DNA of 64,000 nt, taken from contig QANY01007347.1 in NCBI GenBank assembly GCA_003255025.1, positions 434,001 through 498,000 on the forward strand, in the 5' to 3' direction. How positions within the stretch are numbered: position 1 is the stretch's first letter; each line of letters opens with the position of its first letter. Of this stretch, positions 33,843 through 46,410 are shown one piece after another. The position numbers and the translations under genes were made by a program. Source of the stretch: Datisca glomerata (lineage: Eukaryota > Streptophyta > Magnoliopsida > Cucurbitales > Datiscaceae). Below the pieces are notes generated by a model that ran no database searches, was not told the DNA's origin, and was given only the letters and a program-made list of their open reading frames with translations.

Positions 33843-34907
33843 TGTTGACCCAGTTATTCTAGAATAAATTTTGATGATAGAAAATCTATAAGATATTATT
33901 AATATGTTTAATCAAGTATGTAGGAATAAAATGATCTCGAGACGGATGCATGAAAAGTTTGAAGGAAAATGGATGTGAAGAAATTTATTTTTATGTATTT
34001 TTATAATAGGAACTCAATTAAGGTGATTTAATTTCACTAGGCTGAAGAATACAGTCAAGCACAGCTAGCCTAAACGAAAATCAACTTTTTTCTGTCCTGA
34101 AATAAACCCATAAGCTAAAATGTCTGAAAATCCATTTGAAATGCCCGAGATACATTGAATCAGGGTTGAAACCGGTTAGACCAGTGTGAAACCAGATGGA
34201 CCGATCTAAAACCGATTAGACCGGTTCCTAACCGGTGCAACCGATTCATGTATAAGGAAATTAATTTCCTAAACCGGTCGCACCTGTAGGTATACCGGTT
34301 GCTCATTACAAAAATTTTCCTAAATCAAGCCCCGATCCCACTAGTTTCCAAATCGGTCGGATCAGTTCTGATTCATTTTTCATCCCGCATAAATAAAGAC
34401 ATCCTTTTTCACATTTCCCACACACTTCAACGCCTATCTCTCTATTCTCTCTATTATTTCTCACATCCATGTTCTATATTCTTGAGCTTAGAGTTGTTAT
34501 ATATTCTTGAGTGAGAAAATTAGTTGTGAGAGAAGAAAAGAAATCAAGAGAGAATTACTGTGAATTTTGTAAGAGATTTGAAGATCTCGAAGTGATGATT
34601 GTCAATATTCGATTGGTACCACGAACTAATAAGAAATTGTAAAAGGTTTGGTCTTCACCTGTAAGAATATCATGAGGAAGAAATCTCTCTCTACTCTTTT
34701 TATTTTTCGCATATACTTTTATTTCTCACACTTTTATATTGACTTGCTATTTATATTTCCTCATTTATTTCACTTAGTCAATATTTGTACTTTGCTACTT
34801 ACTATTTATTTGAGTAAATTTTAATATTAATTTAATTACGTGAAATCCTTTAATTGTACACAATCACCCAATTCACCTCCCTCATGGTTGGCCGTATCGA
34901 TCATTCA
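33843..34907 (+). repeat. Sirevirus-like copia 3' LTR, 1065 bases
   Basis: The LTR starts TGTTGACCC right after a polypurine tract and ends GATCATTCA. It shares blocks with the minus-strand LTR at 18295-19389 and is nearly the same length. The section 34155-34370 is dense in ACCGGTT, ACCGATT and CCGGTC motifs. The 5-base flanks could not be tested for a duplication because the 5' LTR is missing. Confidence 0.75.
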
Positions 34908-36230
34908 AGGAAACCATGATTGACATGTTTGACTGTGCATTATAATCTATATAATAATGGATGAAAAATTAGGATTGCTATGTTTTACATTGTATAATTG
35001 TTGAGATTGTGCCCTTAAAGGATACATCGTTGATGTGAAGTGGTATTATTTATGATTTATACTGAATTATATAATATAAGTTGTTTATTAATTACATGTG
35101 TACAGTTCTAATATAAGCTCCATAAGCATAAAGTACTTAGTTTAGTGCTACAGAGTTTGCGATCATTGATACATGGTATAAACTAATAGTTCTTTATAGT
35201 TTACAAATAAAAATATTCACAATTTAGTGATGTTTTGCATTTCACTTGAAGATTGTAATGTATTAACTATATTTGGATGCAATGAAATGACTAGTGACTT
35301 TGATTTATGCGCTTAATCCAGAGAGGATTATGAACTCATTTTTCAGTGACTTTTTTATTTTGATCTTTTAAGAAGGAGACTCTAACTGTTTAATAAACCT
35401 GCATCTCTCAAGATAGGACAAATAAGTTGAATATTAGAGACAACTGGTTCTGAAATAGCTAGCAGCACTTCTTTCTTAATCTAGAGATATTTGTTACCTC
35501 AAAAGGCTAAAAAACATAATTGTTTCAGAGCAACTAGAAAGAAAAAAAAATTGTTATTTTTAACAAAAAAGAATTCATTTTAAATGTAGGCGGTATCTGT
35601 GTAATTAATGCAAACTACTAGACATTGTTTTCAAAGACTGTTGAGGTATACGACTTGAGGCTCGCTTTAATTTAGGGCAATGGAAAAGTGCTTTTAAGTC
35701 TCAAGGTAGAAGAAGAGGTTATACGCCTCTCTATGGTGAGACACGCCTTTGAGCCTTATGCCTTGAGCCTCTCGAGACTTAAGCCTCAATTATTTTATGT
35801 TTTTTCTTATATTTTCATTATTGCTCGAGAGTTAACCTCTTTTCCTTCATTTATTTATTTAAGTTGTGTGCGTCTTTTAATCCATGAAGAAAAAAGTAAA
35901 ATCTTATTCCAAGTATCATCTATTTTTACCAAGAAAAAAATATAATCTTTTTTCCTTGCGTTATTGTCATTTAAAACACCCTAGCATTAAGCAACAATAA
36001 TTGATATTATATATATATATATAATTGCATATCTCTTAAATCATGTACAATTTTTTTAAAGCGGAGTGACTAAGTGGAAAAAATATCATTTATAATTATG
36101 TGCTAGGAAAAACCCCAGGCAGTATCCATATACTAATAAAAGTTAAAAAAAACATAAATGTTTGCATCAAAGACGGTTTCTTTAATATATACAAGTTGTT
36201 TCTAGTGTATCGAAACCAGTGACTTTATTT
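34908..36230. other. Probable decayed copia sequence, mostly unrecognised
   Basis: TGTTGAGATTGTGCCC at 34993 resembles the first bases of copia LTRs and could belong with the copia tail at 36232, but no second copy was seen. At 35630-35795 a section rich in GAGGC, GCCTC, AGGCTTAAG-like motifs forms imperfect inverted repeats. A TA microsatellite lies at 36007-36023. Confidence 0.3.
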
Positions 36231-36231
36231 T

Positions 36232-36453
36232 GTGAGTCAAGAAGCCATCGCTTATACTAAAGATCTGAAGTATCATGGAAAAGTAAAGCATATAGACACG
36301 AAGTATAATTTTGTACGAGATATTATGGCGCAGAAGAAAATAGTGATACAACATGTCTCTACACATCGAATGATGGCTGATGCTTTGATAAAGCCAATCC
36401 CTAGAGATATTTTTCTAAACCATGTCAAATCTCTAGGTTTGCACAAATTGTAA
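36232..36453 (+). pseudogene. Copia RNase H/pol C-terminal fragment
   Basis: The frame reads KHIDTKYNFVRDIMAQKKIV, THRMMADALIKPIPRDIFLN and KSLGLHKL, which is the end of Ty1/copia pol after RNase H. It belongs to a copia family other than the Sirevirus-like one. The rest of pol is absent upstream. The apparent start is not an ATG. Confidence 0.85.
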
Positions 36454-38105
36454 TCTGATGTGTAATTTTCAGTACATTTTGTATTAATATAATTAATTAA
36501 TGAACTTGACGTTGTTCATTATTTTATTTATTTATAGCACAAAACACACATATCATGTTTGGATAAAATGAAAATGTACGTCGCTAGCATAGACTGACTT
36601 ACTCATACAAGTGGGCACCTCAGGCGCTTGAAGAGCGAGCAAAGATGAGACACTGTATGCGAAAAATATTTGGAATACGTGAACAAAGGGTACTTTAATT
36701 ATGTTGTCGCTTTGACAAGAGGTCAAGATGAGGTCCAAATATTAATTTATGGATCAACATGATTTCCACGATGATGTAGCCTAGATGGTGGACGAGATGC
36801 GAGAACTTATTGTAGGCGCTATGAGGAGTGAGCTAGTAAGATATCGAGCTAGACGTGAGAAATATTTTGGTATCTACGACTAAGCTAAGATCCTTATAAT
36901 GGTTCAATATAAGTTATAAAAGACATACACTCATTCTATGAAGAGATAACCACTATAGCATGTGATCATACCACATATGTCTTTTTGATACTAAATAAGG
37001 GAAATGTGAGATAGAATCCCTGCTCTCACATTGTATGAGTCCTTTGAGATACTTTGAAACTTCATTTTTGTTCCCTATGTGACTTTCGACTATATGGTTA
37101 AGCGATGCATAAATGTTGCTACTTTAGCATGTTACATATGGTTATGGTAATTCGACCTAATGGAGCATGTCTTGGAAAGCAATTTATTTGAAGCTAAGAC
37201 ATATGTGTAGGAAAGGAAGACATTTTTTGTCTCCATCTAAAGTGTGTTCACTGATCGACCAATTATGCCGCCTCGTAATGGCTAGGACATGATTATGAAT
37301 ACATGTTTGGATTAAGTCAAGTAATACTCTTTGAGGGATTAGAGATGTTTGAACTAATATAACAAATACGTCTGGGGCATAGCGAGACAAGTAGATAGTC
37401 TTCAGTTTTGGGGTTGCCATGCCATCCTTAACAGGATCATAGCAACTAGGTCTTATATGTACTCACGGGTCGCACGATCCATTTTCCCATATGAATTCAT
37501 TAGTATGTGAATATTTAATCGTGTAATTAAATTTGTTCAATCCAATCATGTGCGAATGAGACATGTTGAAAAATTCAAATCCGGGCGCCCATGATTGGTT
37601 GACCCGAACTGGTTATGAAAATGAATGATTGTTGTTTTTCATGTGAAAAACTACCAATGGAAGTTAATAGAAGAAATTTCATTAACTTCCACAAGATGAA
37701 AAACCGTTGAGATTTTCTAGAGAAAAAACAACAAATTCGGACCTATAGGAAATCAAGGGAGAAAATCATTCCTCCAACACTAAAATCAAGTTTTCACATA
37801 CAAAATCAATGGCTCTTGAGTTGTGGAATAAGTGAGGAGTTCGTTTTCGTGATTTTCTATAAGATCCGGCACATAATTCATTAATTTTATCTATTCCGCT
37901 ACATAATTAAGTAAGTATACTCGATTTAATTGTTTTTTACAGTTACAATATTTGTACGGCTCTTGGTTAGAATTTTTTTTAGTAGGATTTTGCTACTGAG
38001 TTTCAGGCTTAGTTTTCTAGCTGATCTTTTTTAATTTCTCCACGGTATCCAATTCAATTTTTTAATTTTACATTTTGGTTCAACTAAAATTTTTCTTCAA
38101 CTGAT
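36454..38105 (+). other. Possible copia 3' LTR and flank
   Basis: Placed directly after a pol end, so LTR sequence is expected. A TATTAATATAATTAATTAAT-rich start and a polyadenylation-like section near 37500-37800 would fit. The borders and a partner LTR could not be found, so this is inference from position. Confidence 0.25.
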
Positions 38106-38151
38106 AAAGTAAAGTGAGCATGAGGCGAAAAACCCCAAGCAAATAAGCAAT

Positions 38152-38430
38152 ATGGCAAATACCGTAGGACGAAACCTCTTTCATTCGACTCCCATTTTAA
38201 TGAAGTACTCAGCAGCTGAGGCGAGCTTAGGAAACTGGATGAGAGAGACAAACGTCAATCACAAGGGAAAAAACATGTGTCTCAAGTTAAAGAACCAAAT
38301 GAACAGATCTGTAAAGTACATGATCAGCAACTACCATGGCCCTTGGCAACAAGTCAAAGTTCATCAGCTACAAGTGAGAATGGATCGAGATGTTCCTGAA
38401 ATCTTAAATCTTAATGTCACTCTAGTGTAG
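38152..38430 (+). other. Unidentified open frame
   Basis: An ATG-initiated frame of 92 codons reads MANTVGRNLFHSTPILMKYS, then LGNWMRETNVNHKGKN, to NLNVTLV. The base composition is more gene-like than its surroundings. A second frame over the same bases reads LRKLDERDKRQSQGKK and VKEPNEQICKVHDQQ and looks equally protein-like. I recognise neither. It may be a decayed exon or a retroelement scrap. Confidence 0.25.
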
Positions 38431-38434
38431 GCGG

Positions 38435-39300
38435 AGAAAAGTGACAAGTAAACATAAATTTTAAAAACCTTTTGAAGACTAAGTGACACATCTAGAACTT
38501 AAACTAAAAAATTATATACGAGGTACAACTAGTGCTCTGATATATGTAATACAAAAATAAAAAAACAATTACTTTTTATTATGTGCACCCTATTGAGACT
38601 GATTATTAGAACGTGTAAAGGAAATCAAATTAATCATATTCAAACAGCAACAGAGCCCCTTAGACCAAATGTCCTGTGTAGGAGTATTTTTTTTTGGTTG
38701 AAGATCATGGAGATATATTAGATTTCAGTAAATAAGCACTGGGTCTCATCATCTCAATAATTTAGTGTTAAGATTATTAGGATTAGTATCCTTCTAGTTA
38801 TTAACTGAACTGAGAGAAAACGCAAATCTGAAATGGGAAAAAGAGAGCAAATTGAACCTTTTTTGAAGTACAAAAATGAGTATATATTGTGCATGTAGGT
38901 CACCACTCCACGCCTTGCCAGGGACCTAATATATCATAGAACCTACGCCCATAAATCATGAAACCAACACATTCATAATTAACGGCCGGTTAGATGAATA
39001 CAAAGCATTTGAGCTGAGTTAACAGTGCCTTTAAGTTATTATCATTTCTTATACTAAAATACCACAAGAAAACTGACTTCTTCTACAACTCCAAATATAT
39101 TTGTTGATTTCAATTGTTCATAGATTACTACACAAATGGAAAACTACATAACTCTAGCTTCATTTTATTTTGCCTATCTGGACATCGTTCTTATCTTAAT
39201 CTTCCATTTCTCCAAAGACATGGGATCACAGATTGGTCATAAAAGGGAAAAAAAAGATGGGAAGATATGGCACGTAGAGGGAAAGAGAAACGAGAAAAAT
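38435..39300. other. Intergenic, nothing recognised
   Basis: No gene or repeat signature was seen. The frame at 39136-39351 is not convincing. Confidence 0.4.
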
Positions 39301-39310
39301 GACAACTTAC

Positions 39311-39690
39311 CTCATCTATATAGCTGCACTGGTGATGAACCTGATATCTAGAACAGGGCAACAAATAAGTTCCTCTTCAACCCAGAGCCTACTAATCACC
39401 AGAAAAGAAAAAAATGCATGATAGATGGTAAGTAAACTTATTCATTAGCAAAATGTGAATCAACAAAACCAGATTGCATTACCTTTTGAGCAGATTCCGC
39501 TCAAGTCTGTGAAGAATTGGAAAGAAGGAACATACGAGGGTCTGGTGGATTGGTGATGAACCACCGACACATATCGAAGTTGTTTCTCCGGTCCTCAAAC
39601 CCGGGAAATCCCCCTGAAAAATAACATGGTTGTCGTCCTTTCTTCTCTTCCTTCAGCTTCGGAGGTAGTGTCAGCGTTCCTTTGAGAGAG
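39311..39690 (-). other. Possible spliced exons of an unidentified gene
   Basis: On the minus strand an open segment reads LTLPPKLKEEKKGRQPCYF, then GFPGFEDRRNNFDMCRWF and ITNPPDP, ending at a good donor GTATGT near 39533. A second exon-like block at about 39390-39311 lies between TTTCTCTGGTGATTAG-like and GTAAGTTG borders but has stops. Upstream, an ATG near 39773 opens only a short peptide. No family recognised; it could be a captured or dead exon. Confidence 0.25.
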
Positions 39691-39899
39691 CAAAAAGAAA
39701 ATAAGGTGTTTGAAAGATCAAAGAGAAAAGAAACGAACGACTTTCGATACAGAACAAATGCGCTGCTGCATAATCATAATGCTTTGTAATGACGAAGATG
39801 AAGTTCAGACGTATACTTGCTGTACTCGTACCAACAAAGTTGAGAAATTTCCACGAGTAGACTAGGGAAAAAAATGTTAAATTGCTTAACGAAATGTTG

Positions 39900-42110
39900 C
39901 TTTTCTTTTTTTATGAAACGTAGTCTTTGCTCTTTTTTTAATGAAACGTGGTCTTTTCCATAAGGGAGAAAAATAAATTAGTCTTGTATTAGATCTAAAA
40001 ATTTTTGTGCTAGACTTTTAGTCGAGTATTTCCACCTTAATAGTAATACTTGTTCGACCAAAGTCTAATAAAATATTTTAGCTAGATTAGAGTTCAATAG
40101 CCATCAGTAAAATAAAAAATTATAAATCAAATGGATAACTTAATTTTTTCTTCTATACAAAAAAGTCAAATTGCGTTAAAAAATAGGATCTTAATTCGCT
40201 TTTTCTTTTCTCAATGGGCTCTTTTTAAATTATTCTCAAAAATTGAAATATGGACTCATGTCTCTAATGATAATTGGTTTTTTATAAGAGAAAAGACTAA
40301 TGGTTTATTTTATTTGAATTTTTTTGCTCAACTTAGTGTCAGGTAGATCTAGTCTAGTTAAATTATTTTACTTGACCCTAATCCTACATTACTCTTAAAG
40401 TAAGAATGTTATATCGAGGTCGAGCATAAAATATTTACTAAACACGGGTCTATTAAGGGATAACTTAGCATTTTTTGTGATAAAAATATCAAATTTTATT
40501 AAAAATAGTCAGAGGATCTAAACATCGTTTTTTTCAGTCATCTATCCATAGCAATTTTGAAAGAATGTGCTATTTCTATTTACACTTTTTCTAATTTTAT
40601 CTTTTTTAGAATTTCTGTCGTTCAAGTTCTGAATAATAATATGAGCTCTTAATTAATTTTAATGGTAAGTATGGTGTCAGACCCATTTGGTTGCTACCAT
40701 GAACGGACAAAATGAATCGCCACTAGCATCACTCATTTCGTCCAGTTCAGTGGCGTTTTAAGAACCAATTGCAAATGAAGGAGATACATATAAAGAGAGA
40801 AGAGGTGCCAAGGAAATAATGACGCTAAGGAAATACTGACGCTGAGTTGACATTTGATTTCATCTATACTTTCTCACATTTATTTCAATTATTATTATTT
40901 AAAATGATAAAATTATTTAACCTTGTTAATTAATAATCTCACATTATTTTTTCTATCACTTTTTCATAAAAATCTAGTTTATTAAATGAGTTTCTCAATT
41001 CACTTACATATCTTACAAACATATCAACACATTTTTTAAAATATCTTTTATTTTCTCAAATCTCCATAAAAAGCATCACTATGTGTATACATTCTTCCCT
41101 ACTTTAATTTGGTATTTTATTTTTTTTTTCAGATCAAAGCCTCACCTAAGGGTCATAAAAAATCTTGATCCCAGAATCACGCCCGATAACGGGTCAGAAT
41201 TTTTGTCCTGCCCGATCCCACCCTGAAACGCTCGTCCACAAACACGTCCCAAGGCCCGCCCATAAGATTAAGATATGCACGTTAATTGGAATGAATGATA
41301 TAAAATATTATATTTGAAAAATTTAAGGATATATAAACTAGATTATAAGATAAAGTTTAAATGATTAAAAATAAACGTTCATAATATTAAAAATTATTCT
41401 AAATTAGTAGGTATTTCGTTTCTTAAAATAAATATTATTTCTTAAATTATTAATGTTTAAAAAAAATATTAAAATTATAATCAAAAGAGGAATATAATTG
41501 GATTGTTTATCCTGTCTTGTTTTCCTAACTACGTATTCTAAGCTCCATTGAACTTATTAGGTGTATGTATCACAGTTGTCAAATCATTTCGGTGCTCATT
41601 TAATTTTTTCAATTTTTTTTAAGTATTTCAGTCTTCCATTTCAAACGAATATTTTGGACATACAGATAATATTATAAATTTTATTACTAATAATATAGGT
41701 AAGAAAATTGAATCATATTTTCATATCACAAACAATAATTTCTTTTTAACATCAACATATAATTCACATAATTGTTTCACTAAAACCATTTTTTAAACTA
41801 GAAAATAAATATTAGAAAAACGAATTGTTGCGCTGCTTGGAAGTCGAAGCCAAGATGCAGAAGTGAGGAACTAACTTAAGCAAAAGGGTTAAATGCCACT
41901 AGGCATGGGGAAAATATGTGATTATATTGAGTTTTAGATTGTATTTGACCTAAATTTAACAAAAAAATTGTACCCTTATTTTGTTCCATTCCTGTGTCAG
42001 AACCAGAATATTCTACATGTTCCATCTGAAACGGAACAGAATTAGTAGCTGTGGTGTATATATATACACACTAAAAGAAAGTATATGTATGAATAAAAAT
42101 GTTATATAGA
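39900..42110. other. AT-rich intergenic DNA
   Basis: No gene was seen. A GC-richer patch at 41115-41275 with GCCCGATAACGGGTC and GCCCGATCCCACCC motifs contrasts with the surroundings and may be a transposon scrap, but I cannot name it. Confidence 0.4.
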
Positions 42111-42119
42111 AATTAAATG

Positions 42120-42520
42120 TTTTAATGTATTTGTAGATGGTTGGTTAGTCAATACGGTCGTGGATCGCTAACGTGGCAGAAATAAGACCAAAAAGGATGA
42201 CGAGGCATGCTAAAGAAGATGAAGTCAAAGAAATATGATGTGGCCGTAAAAAAAGAATCAGATCAGATAGCGCCAATTATCTTCATCTCTGCGATTTGAT
42301 CAACGGTCATAATCACATTAAATATTCATTATATCTCATTAAACGTTTATAAACAACCATGGAGGAAAATGCCTATAAATACGTCCATACATATCAAAGA
42401 AAGGACAAATCAATTTAATACAAAAAACTCACTCTCTTTTTCTCTCTTAGTCTTTCAATTCTCGAATTTCTCTCGCGTTCTATTCCTAGAATACAATAGA
42501 GGAAGAAATTCCTTTATAAA
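42120..42520 (+). repeat. Tat element 5' LTR (3' part) with TATA box
   Basis: CTATAAATA at 42373-42381 is followed by a pyrimidine-rich start region (CTCTCTTTTTCTCTCTTAG) and an LTR end just before the PBS. The left border was not found; sequence from about 42120 on has the look of an LTR U3 region. Confidence 0.5.
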
Positions 42521-42538
42521 TTGGTACTGTCAGTTAGA
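42521..42538 (+). other. Probable Tat primer-binding site
   Basis: TTGGTACTGTCAGTTAGA resembles the TTGGCGCCGTCTGTGGGA-type site used by many plant Ty3/gypsy elements. Most differences are C-to-T or G-to-A, as expected from decay of methylated cytosines. Confidence 0.5.
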
Positions 42539-42579
42539 GTTGAAAGAAAGCTCAAGGAGAAAAACTTTCCAAGAAGAAT

Positions 42580-43895
42580 TTATGAGGATGCCGAGGATGA
42601 GATCAAGCGTCGCTCTTAACAGTGAGAGCATAAATGTTCCACAAAATCTTCCCGAAGAGAGGAACCATGAGATACTGGCTATCCTTGAAACCATTTTAGC
42701 CAGAATCACAGAGTTGGAGAATTGGAATGCTGAAACTCTACATACAACTCTGCACACGCTGCAAGGTCAGGTTGTAACCCTACAATGAGAAGTCCAACAA
42801 GCCCGCATGAACCGAGCTAGTTGCATTGAGAGGATATACACAAAACTCAAGATGCAGTGACAAGAAGGAATGCTAGGTAGAACCTGAACAATAATTAAGA
42901 ACTGAACGAAGAAGGTGAAGAACAGAAAGAACATGGATAACAGAGTGACACGAATTCCTGGAGTAAAAGAAGGGTTGAAAAAACACGATATAGAGAAAAT
43001 GCTCAAAAGGAAAATGGTGGAGGCCAAAAGACTGGGCACCACAACGGTATCAGTTTTGGACTCGCTCCTCCAGACCTCGTAAACTCTAGAAATCTTGTCA
43101 ACATCTATTCCAAAAAATTTCAGACCACCAAAATTTAGATATTATACAGGGAAGATGGATCCAGTCTAACACCTAAGGAGGTTCCAACAAATGATGGCAT
43201 TCCACCAGCACGAAGATGCACTCATGTGCAGAATATTCTCGACAAGGCTAGACGGTAGCACTTTAAAGTGATATCATTTTCTTCCCATTTTTCTATAACT
43301 AACTTCTCTATTAAGTCTTTTATCTTTTTAAAGCAGTACATGACATATCGAGCCGCCATAGAGGATTTAGAATATCTTCTAAGAGTTTCAATAAAGAAAT
43401 GAGAATCACTGCATGAATGCACCAAGCGGTTTGAAGTAGAGATGGAAAAGTGGAGGATTGCGATGAGCGTGTAGCTCGACTGGCATTCAAAAGAGGATTA
43501 GACCCATAATCCTTCTTATTTGAAGACTTGTCCAAGGAAAAACCTCTCACCATGACAGAGACATTCCTTAGGGCCCAAACCTACATAAATCTTGAAGAAG
43601 AAAGAAGAAGTGTGATGCAATTATCAAAGCAGTTAGCGGCAGCCTGGAATAGCAATGCCAAAAGAAAAGTTGAGACACTCGGGGACAAAGACAGACGAGA
43701 GGAAAGAGAACAAGCTAAGAGATTGAGGGGACTTGAATGGTTCATCCAAAAGGAAAAAACTTATACTCCACTTACCATTCTAGTAAATGAAATCTCGTGG
43801 CCCATAAAAGATGAGTCGTGGTTAAAGAGCCACCTTCAATCAAAAGAGATACAATATAGAAAGATAAGCATAAATATTACTCGTTCCACATAAGT
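42580..43895 (+). pseudogene. Tat gag
   Basis: The N-terminal part carries a coiled-coil-like EILAILETILARITELENW. After frameshifts, the capsid region is recognised from MTYRAAIEDLEYLLRVSIKK, ESLHECTKRFEVEMEK, DERVARLAFKRGLDP and LTMTETFLRAQTYINLEEE, which is the standard end of Tat gag. A basic Lys/Arg-rich tail follows at about 43660-43730. Multiple stops. Confidence 0.7.
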
Positions 43896-44159
43896 AATGA
43901 GCATATGACGAAAGATTATTATCGACTGAAGGATTACGTTGAAATTCATCAGCAAAGATCATCTCTAGCACTACATCGCTCAACCGGGCAATAGGCAGAT
44001 GGAAAGAGAAATGGGACAAAGAAAGGCTGCAGAGCTGCAACGTATCGTCACACGGTTATAGCTCTGACGGAATAAGAAGGAGCTAGTCATAAAGAAGGGC
44101 ACTGTAATTGTAGAAGAAGATCAGAAAACTTCATAAGAAGCTCCCATAACATTTAATGG

Positions 44160-44560
44160 CAAGAAAGACTTGCAAGTCACTGGGAATCACAATGACGCGT
44201 TAGTGATCTCCATTCAGGTGGGAAACTGTTTGTTGAGAAGAATATTGGTACATAGTGACAGTGCACCAAATGTCTTATGCCTATCGACCATGGACAAGAT
44301 GGAAGTAGAAGCAACAAAGCTACGGAACACAAGGCAGCCGTTGGTGTGATTTAATGGGGAAGTGTTGTACTCAGAAGGGATACTCTCGCTTCTAGTGCTA
44401 GCAGAACCATTTAACCACTTAACGGAATTTGTGATTATCAATACACCATCCCTGTACAATGAAATACTGGGCATAGCATGTATCCATAAAATTAAAGTGG
44501 TTCCATCAACCTACCACCAAACATTAAAATATCCAAGTCTAGATGGAACGTGAACAATTA
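44160..44560 (+). pseudogene. Tat aspartic protease
   Basis: The frame reads NHNDALVISIQVGNCLLRRI, then VHSDSAPNVLCLSTMDKM, where the catalytic Asp of the usual V-D-S-G-S is His. FNGEVLYSEGILSL and LTEFVIINTPSLYNEILGI follow, as in other Tat proteases. One stop at about 44349. The loss of the catalytic Asp shows decay. Confidence 0.7.
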
Positions 44561-44799
44561 GAGGAGACCAAGCCACAACCCGACACTACAAAGTCACAAC
44601 TTTAGATGCCGTAAGAAAGGCATCAATCTAAGTAGGGAAGCGACCAATCAGTTAACATCAATAGTAACTAAAGTCATTGAACAACTAGTTTGAAGGTGAG
44701 GGACCACTATATGAAGCTACTGAGGAACTAATAGAGATAAAAATTGATGAAGGTACAAAGGTAACCAAGATAGGAGCAACATTGTCCCTACAGGAGAAC

Positions 44800-45560
44800 T
44801 AGGAGTTGATTAGCTTCTTAAGAGAAAATAAAGATGTATTTGCAGAAAACCTCACTGACATGATGAGAATTAGTGAAGAAACCATATGTCACCACTTGAA
44901 CACATATCCATGTGTCAGACCCGTGAAGCAAAAGACTATCTAATGTAGTGTTGGTGATGAAGAAAAATAGGAAGTGGAGAGTCTGCGTAGATTTTACGGA
45001 TCTTAACAAAGCGTGTCCCAAGGGTGGTTATCTGCTACCACGAATCGATCAAATGATTGATGTAATAATGGGGGATGTTCCAGATACCCAAGTGAAGATG
45101 TACCCACCAGACCAAGAGAAGCCGTCATGTATAACTAAATATTGCATTTACAATTGTAAAGTGGTGCATTTCAGATTGAAGAATGTAGGAGCAACATACC
45201 AACGCCCAGTAAATCACATATTTAAGAACCAGATTGGGCACACAATGAAGGTCTACGTGATGACATGTTGGTTAAGTCAATTAATCACAAAGATCATATC
45301 AAGCATTTTGAAGAAGCCTTATCAAAGTTACAAAAAAATACAGTATGAAGTTAAACCTAGAAAAATGTGCTTTCGAGGTCAAGTCAAGAAAATTCCTCGG
45401 GTACATGGTTACGTAGAGAGGAATAGAGATTATCCCTGACCAAGTAAAGGTAATCACAAAAATGAAGACTCCAACAAACCTAAAGGACATGCAAAGCCTT
45501 ACAGGGAAGCTAGCAGTGATCGAGTGATTTCTAGCTAGGTCAACAGATAAGTGTAAACCA
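44800..45560 (+). pseudogene. Tat reverse transcriptase
   Basis: Before the core come LRENKDVFAENLTDM and HHLNTYPCVRPVKQK. The core starts KKNRKWRVCVDFTDLNKACP and YLLPRIDQMID, then KNVGATYQRPVNHIF. The Y-V-D-D motif is ruined near 45255. KCAFEV- and FLGYMV-like residues follow in other frames near 45370. A TAG and several frameshifts are present. Confidence 0.8.
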
Positions 45561-45985
45561 TTCTTCTCGAAAATAAAAGGAATTCAATTCAATGATGGGA
45601 TGAAGATTGTGAAGTGACCTTGCAAGCATTCAAGGAGTACTTAGCCTCGCCACCCATCCTATCAAAACCAGAACCAAGTGATAAGTTATACTTATATGTG
45701 GCGGTTTCATAGGCAACAATCAATGTGGCTCGGGTAAGAGAAGAGAGAAAATGACAGAAGCCAATATATTTTATTAGCAAGAGCTTGACAGTAGCAAAAT
45801 GCAGATATAAGAAAACTGGGAAGATCATCTTGGCTCTAATCATGGCGTCACAAAAACTAAAGCCATATTTCCAACCACACACAACCATTGTACCAACTGA
45901 GTTCCCAATCTGAAGCTTTCTACATTTACCAGATCTAACAGAAAGATTAGCCAAGTGGGCAGTGGAGTTAGGCTAATACAAAATA
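45560..45985 (+). pseudogene. Tat RNase H (retroviral-type position)
   Basis: In broken frames the sequence matches the connection/RNase H region after Tat RT: CKPFFSKIKG, then a run resembling ASPPILSKPEP and LYLYVAVS, then TVAKCRYKKTGKIILALIMA and LKPYFQPHTTIVPTEFPI. At least three stops and frameshifts. Confidence 0.6.
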
Positions 45986-46090
45986 TGATATGTCCCGAGA
46001 ACCACAATGAAGTCACAAGTTCTAGCAGATTTCATCGTTGAGTTCATAACACGACAATGAATGCATTACCAAAGTCAACCCAAAAATTGA

Positions 46091-46410
46091 TGAATGGAAA
46101 TTATACGTGGATGGAGCATTGGATAAAAAAGGATCTAGGGCAGGTGTAGTGATTCGAACCCCGTATGGAGAAACTATAGAACAAGCCTTGTATTTTGGCT
46201 TCAACACATCAAACAACGAAGCGAAATATGAAACACTACTGGTAGGAATCCACCTCACAGAGGAATTCAGGGAATATATGCCGCTAAGGATGAAAGAATG
46301 TCTATGTACGTCCAATGTGCGAAGAAACGATGGAACAATTGGAGGAATATCACATAAAACAAATTTCAATAGGAGAAAACTCACATGCGGTTTCTCTAGC
46401 AACTCTAGGA
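46091..46410 (+). pseudogene. Tat second (archaeal-type) RNase H
   Basis: The frame reads DEWKLYVDGALDKKGSRAG and VVIRTPYGETIEQAL, then SNNEAKYETLLVGI. These are the D and E motifs of the additional RNase H found after pol RNase H in Tat-clade elements. A frameshift follows at about 46275. This domain is the best clade marker in the element. Confidence 0.8.

Larger units (their letters stand above)
27640..34907 (+). mobile_element. Sirevirus-like Ty1/copia element with extra 3' ORF, decayed
   Basis: Domains run in copia order on the plus strand: gag (27660-28120), zinc knuckles, protease (28690-28990), integrase (29270-29870), RT (30060-31010) and RNase H (31230-31660). An additional ORF (32322-33480), several polypurine tracts and a 3' LTR (33843-34907) follow. 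An extra ORF in the env position together with multiple polypurine tracts is known for Sireviruses. No matching 5' LTR was found; the 5' end is lost or too diverged. Many stops and frameshifts make it inactive. Confidence 0.8.

Noticed and set aside
36160..36453. A host gene
   Set aside because: The residues match the end of copia pol (KHIDTKYNFVRD, MMADALIKP).
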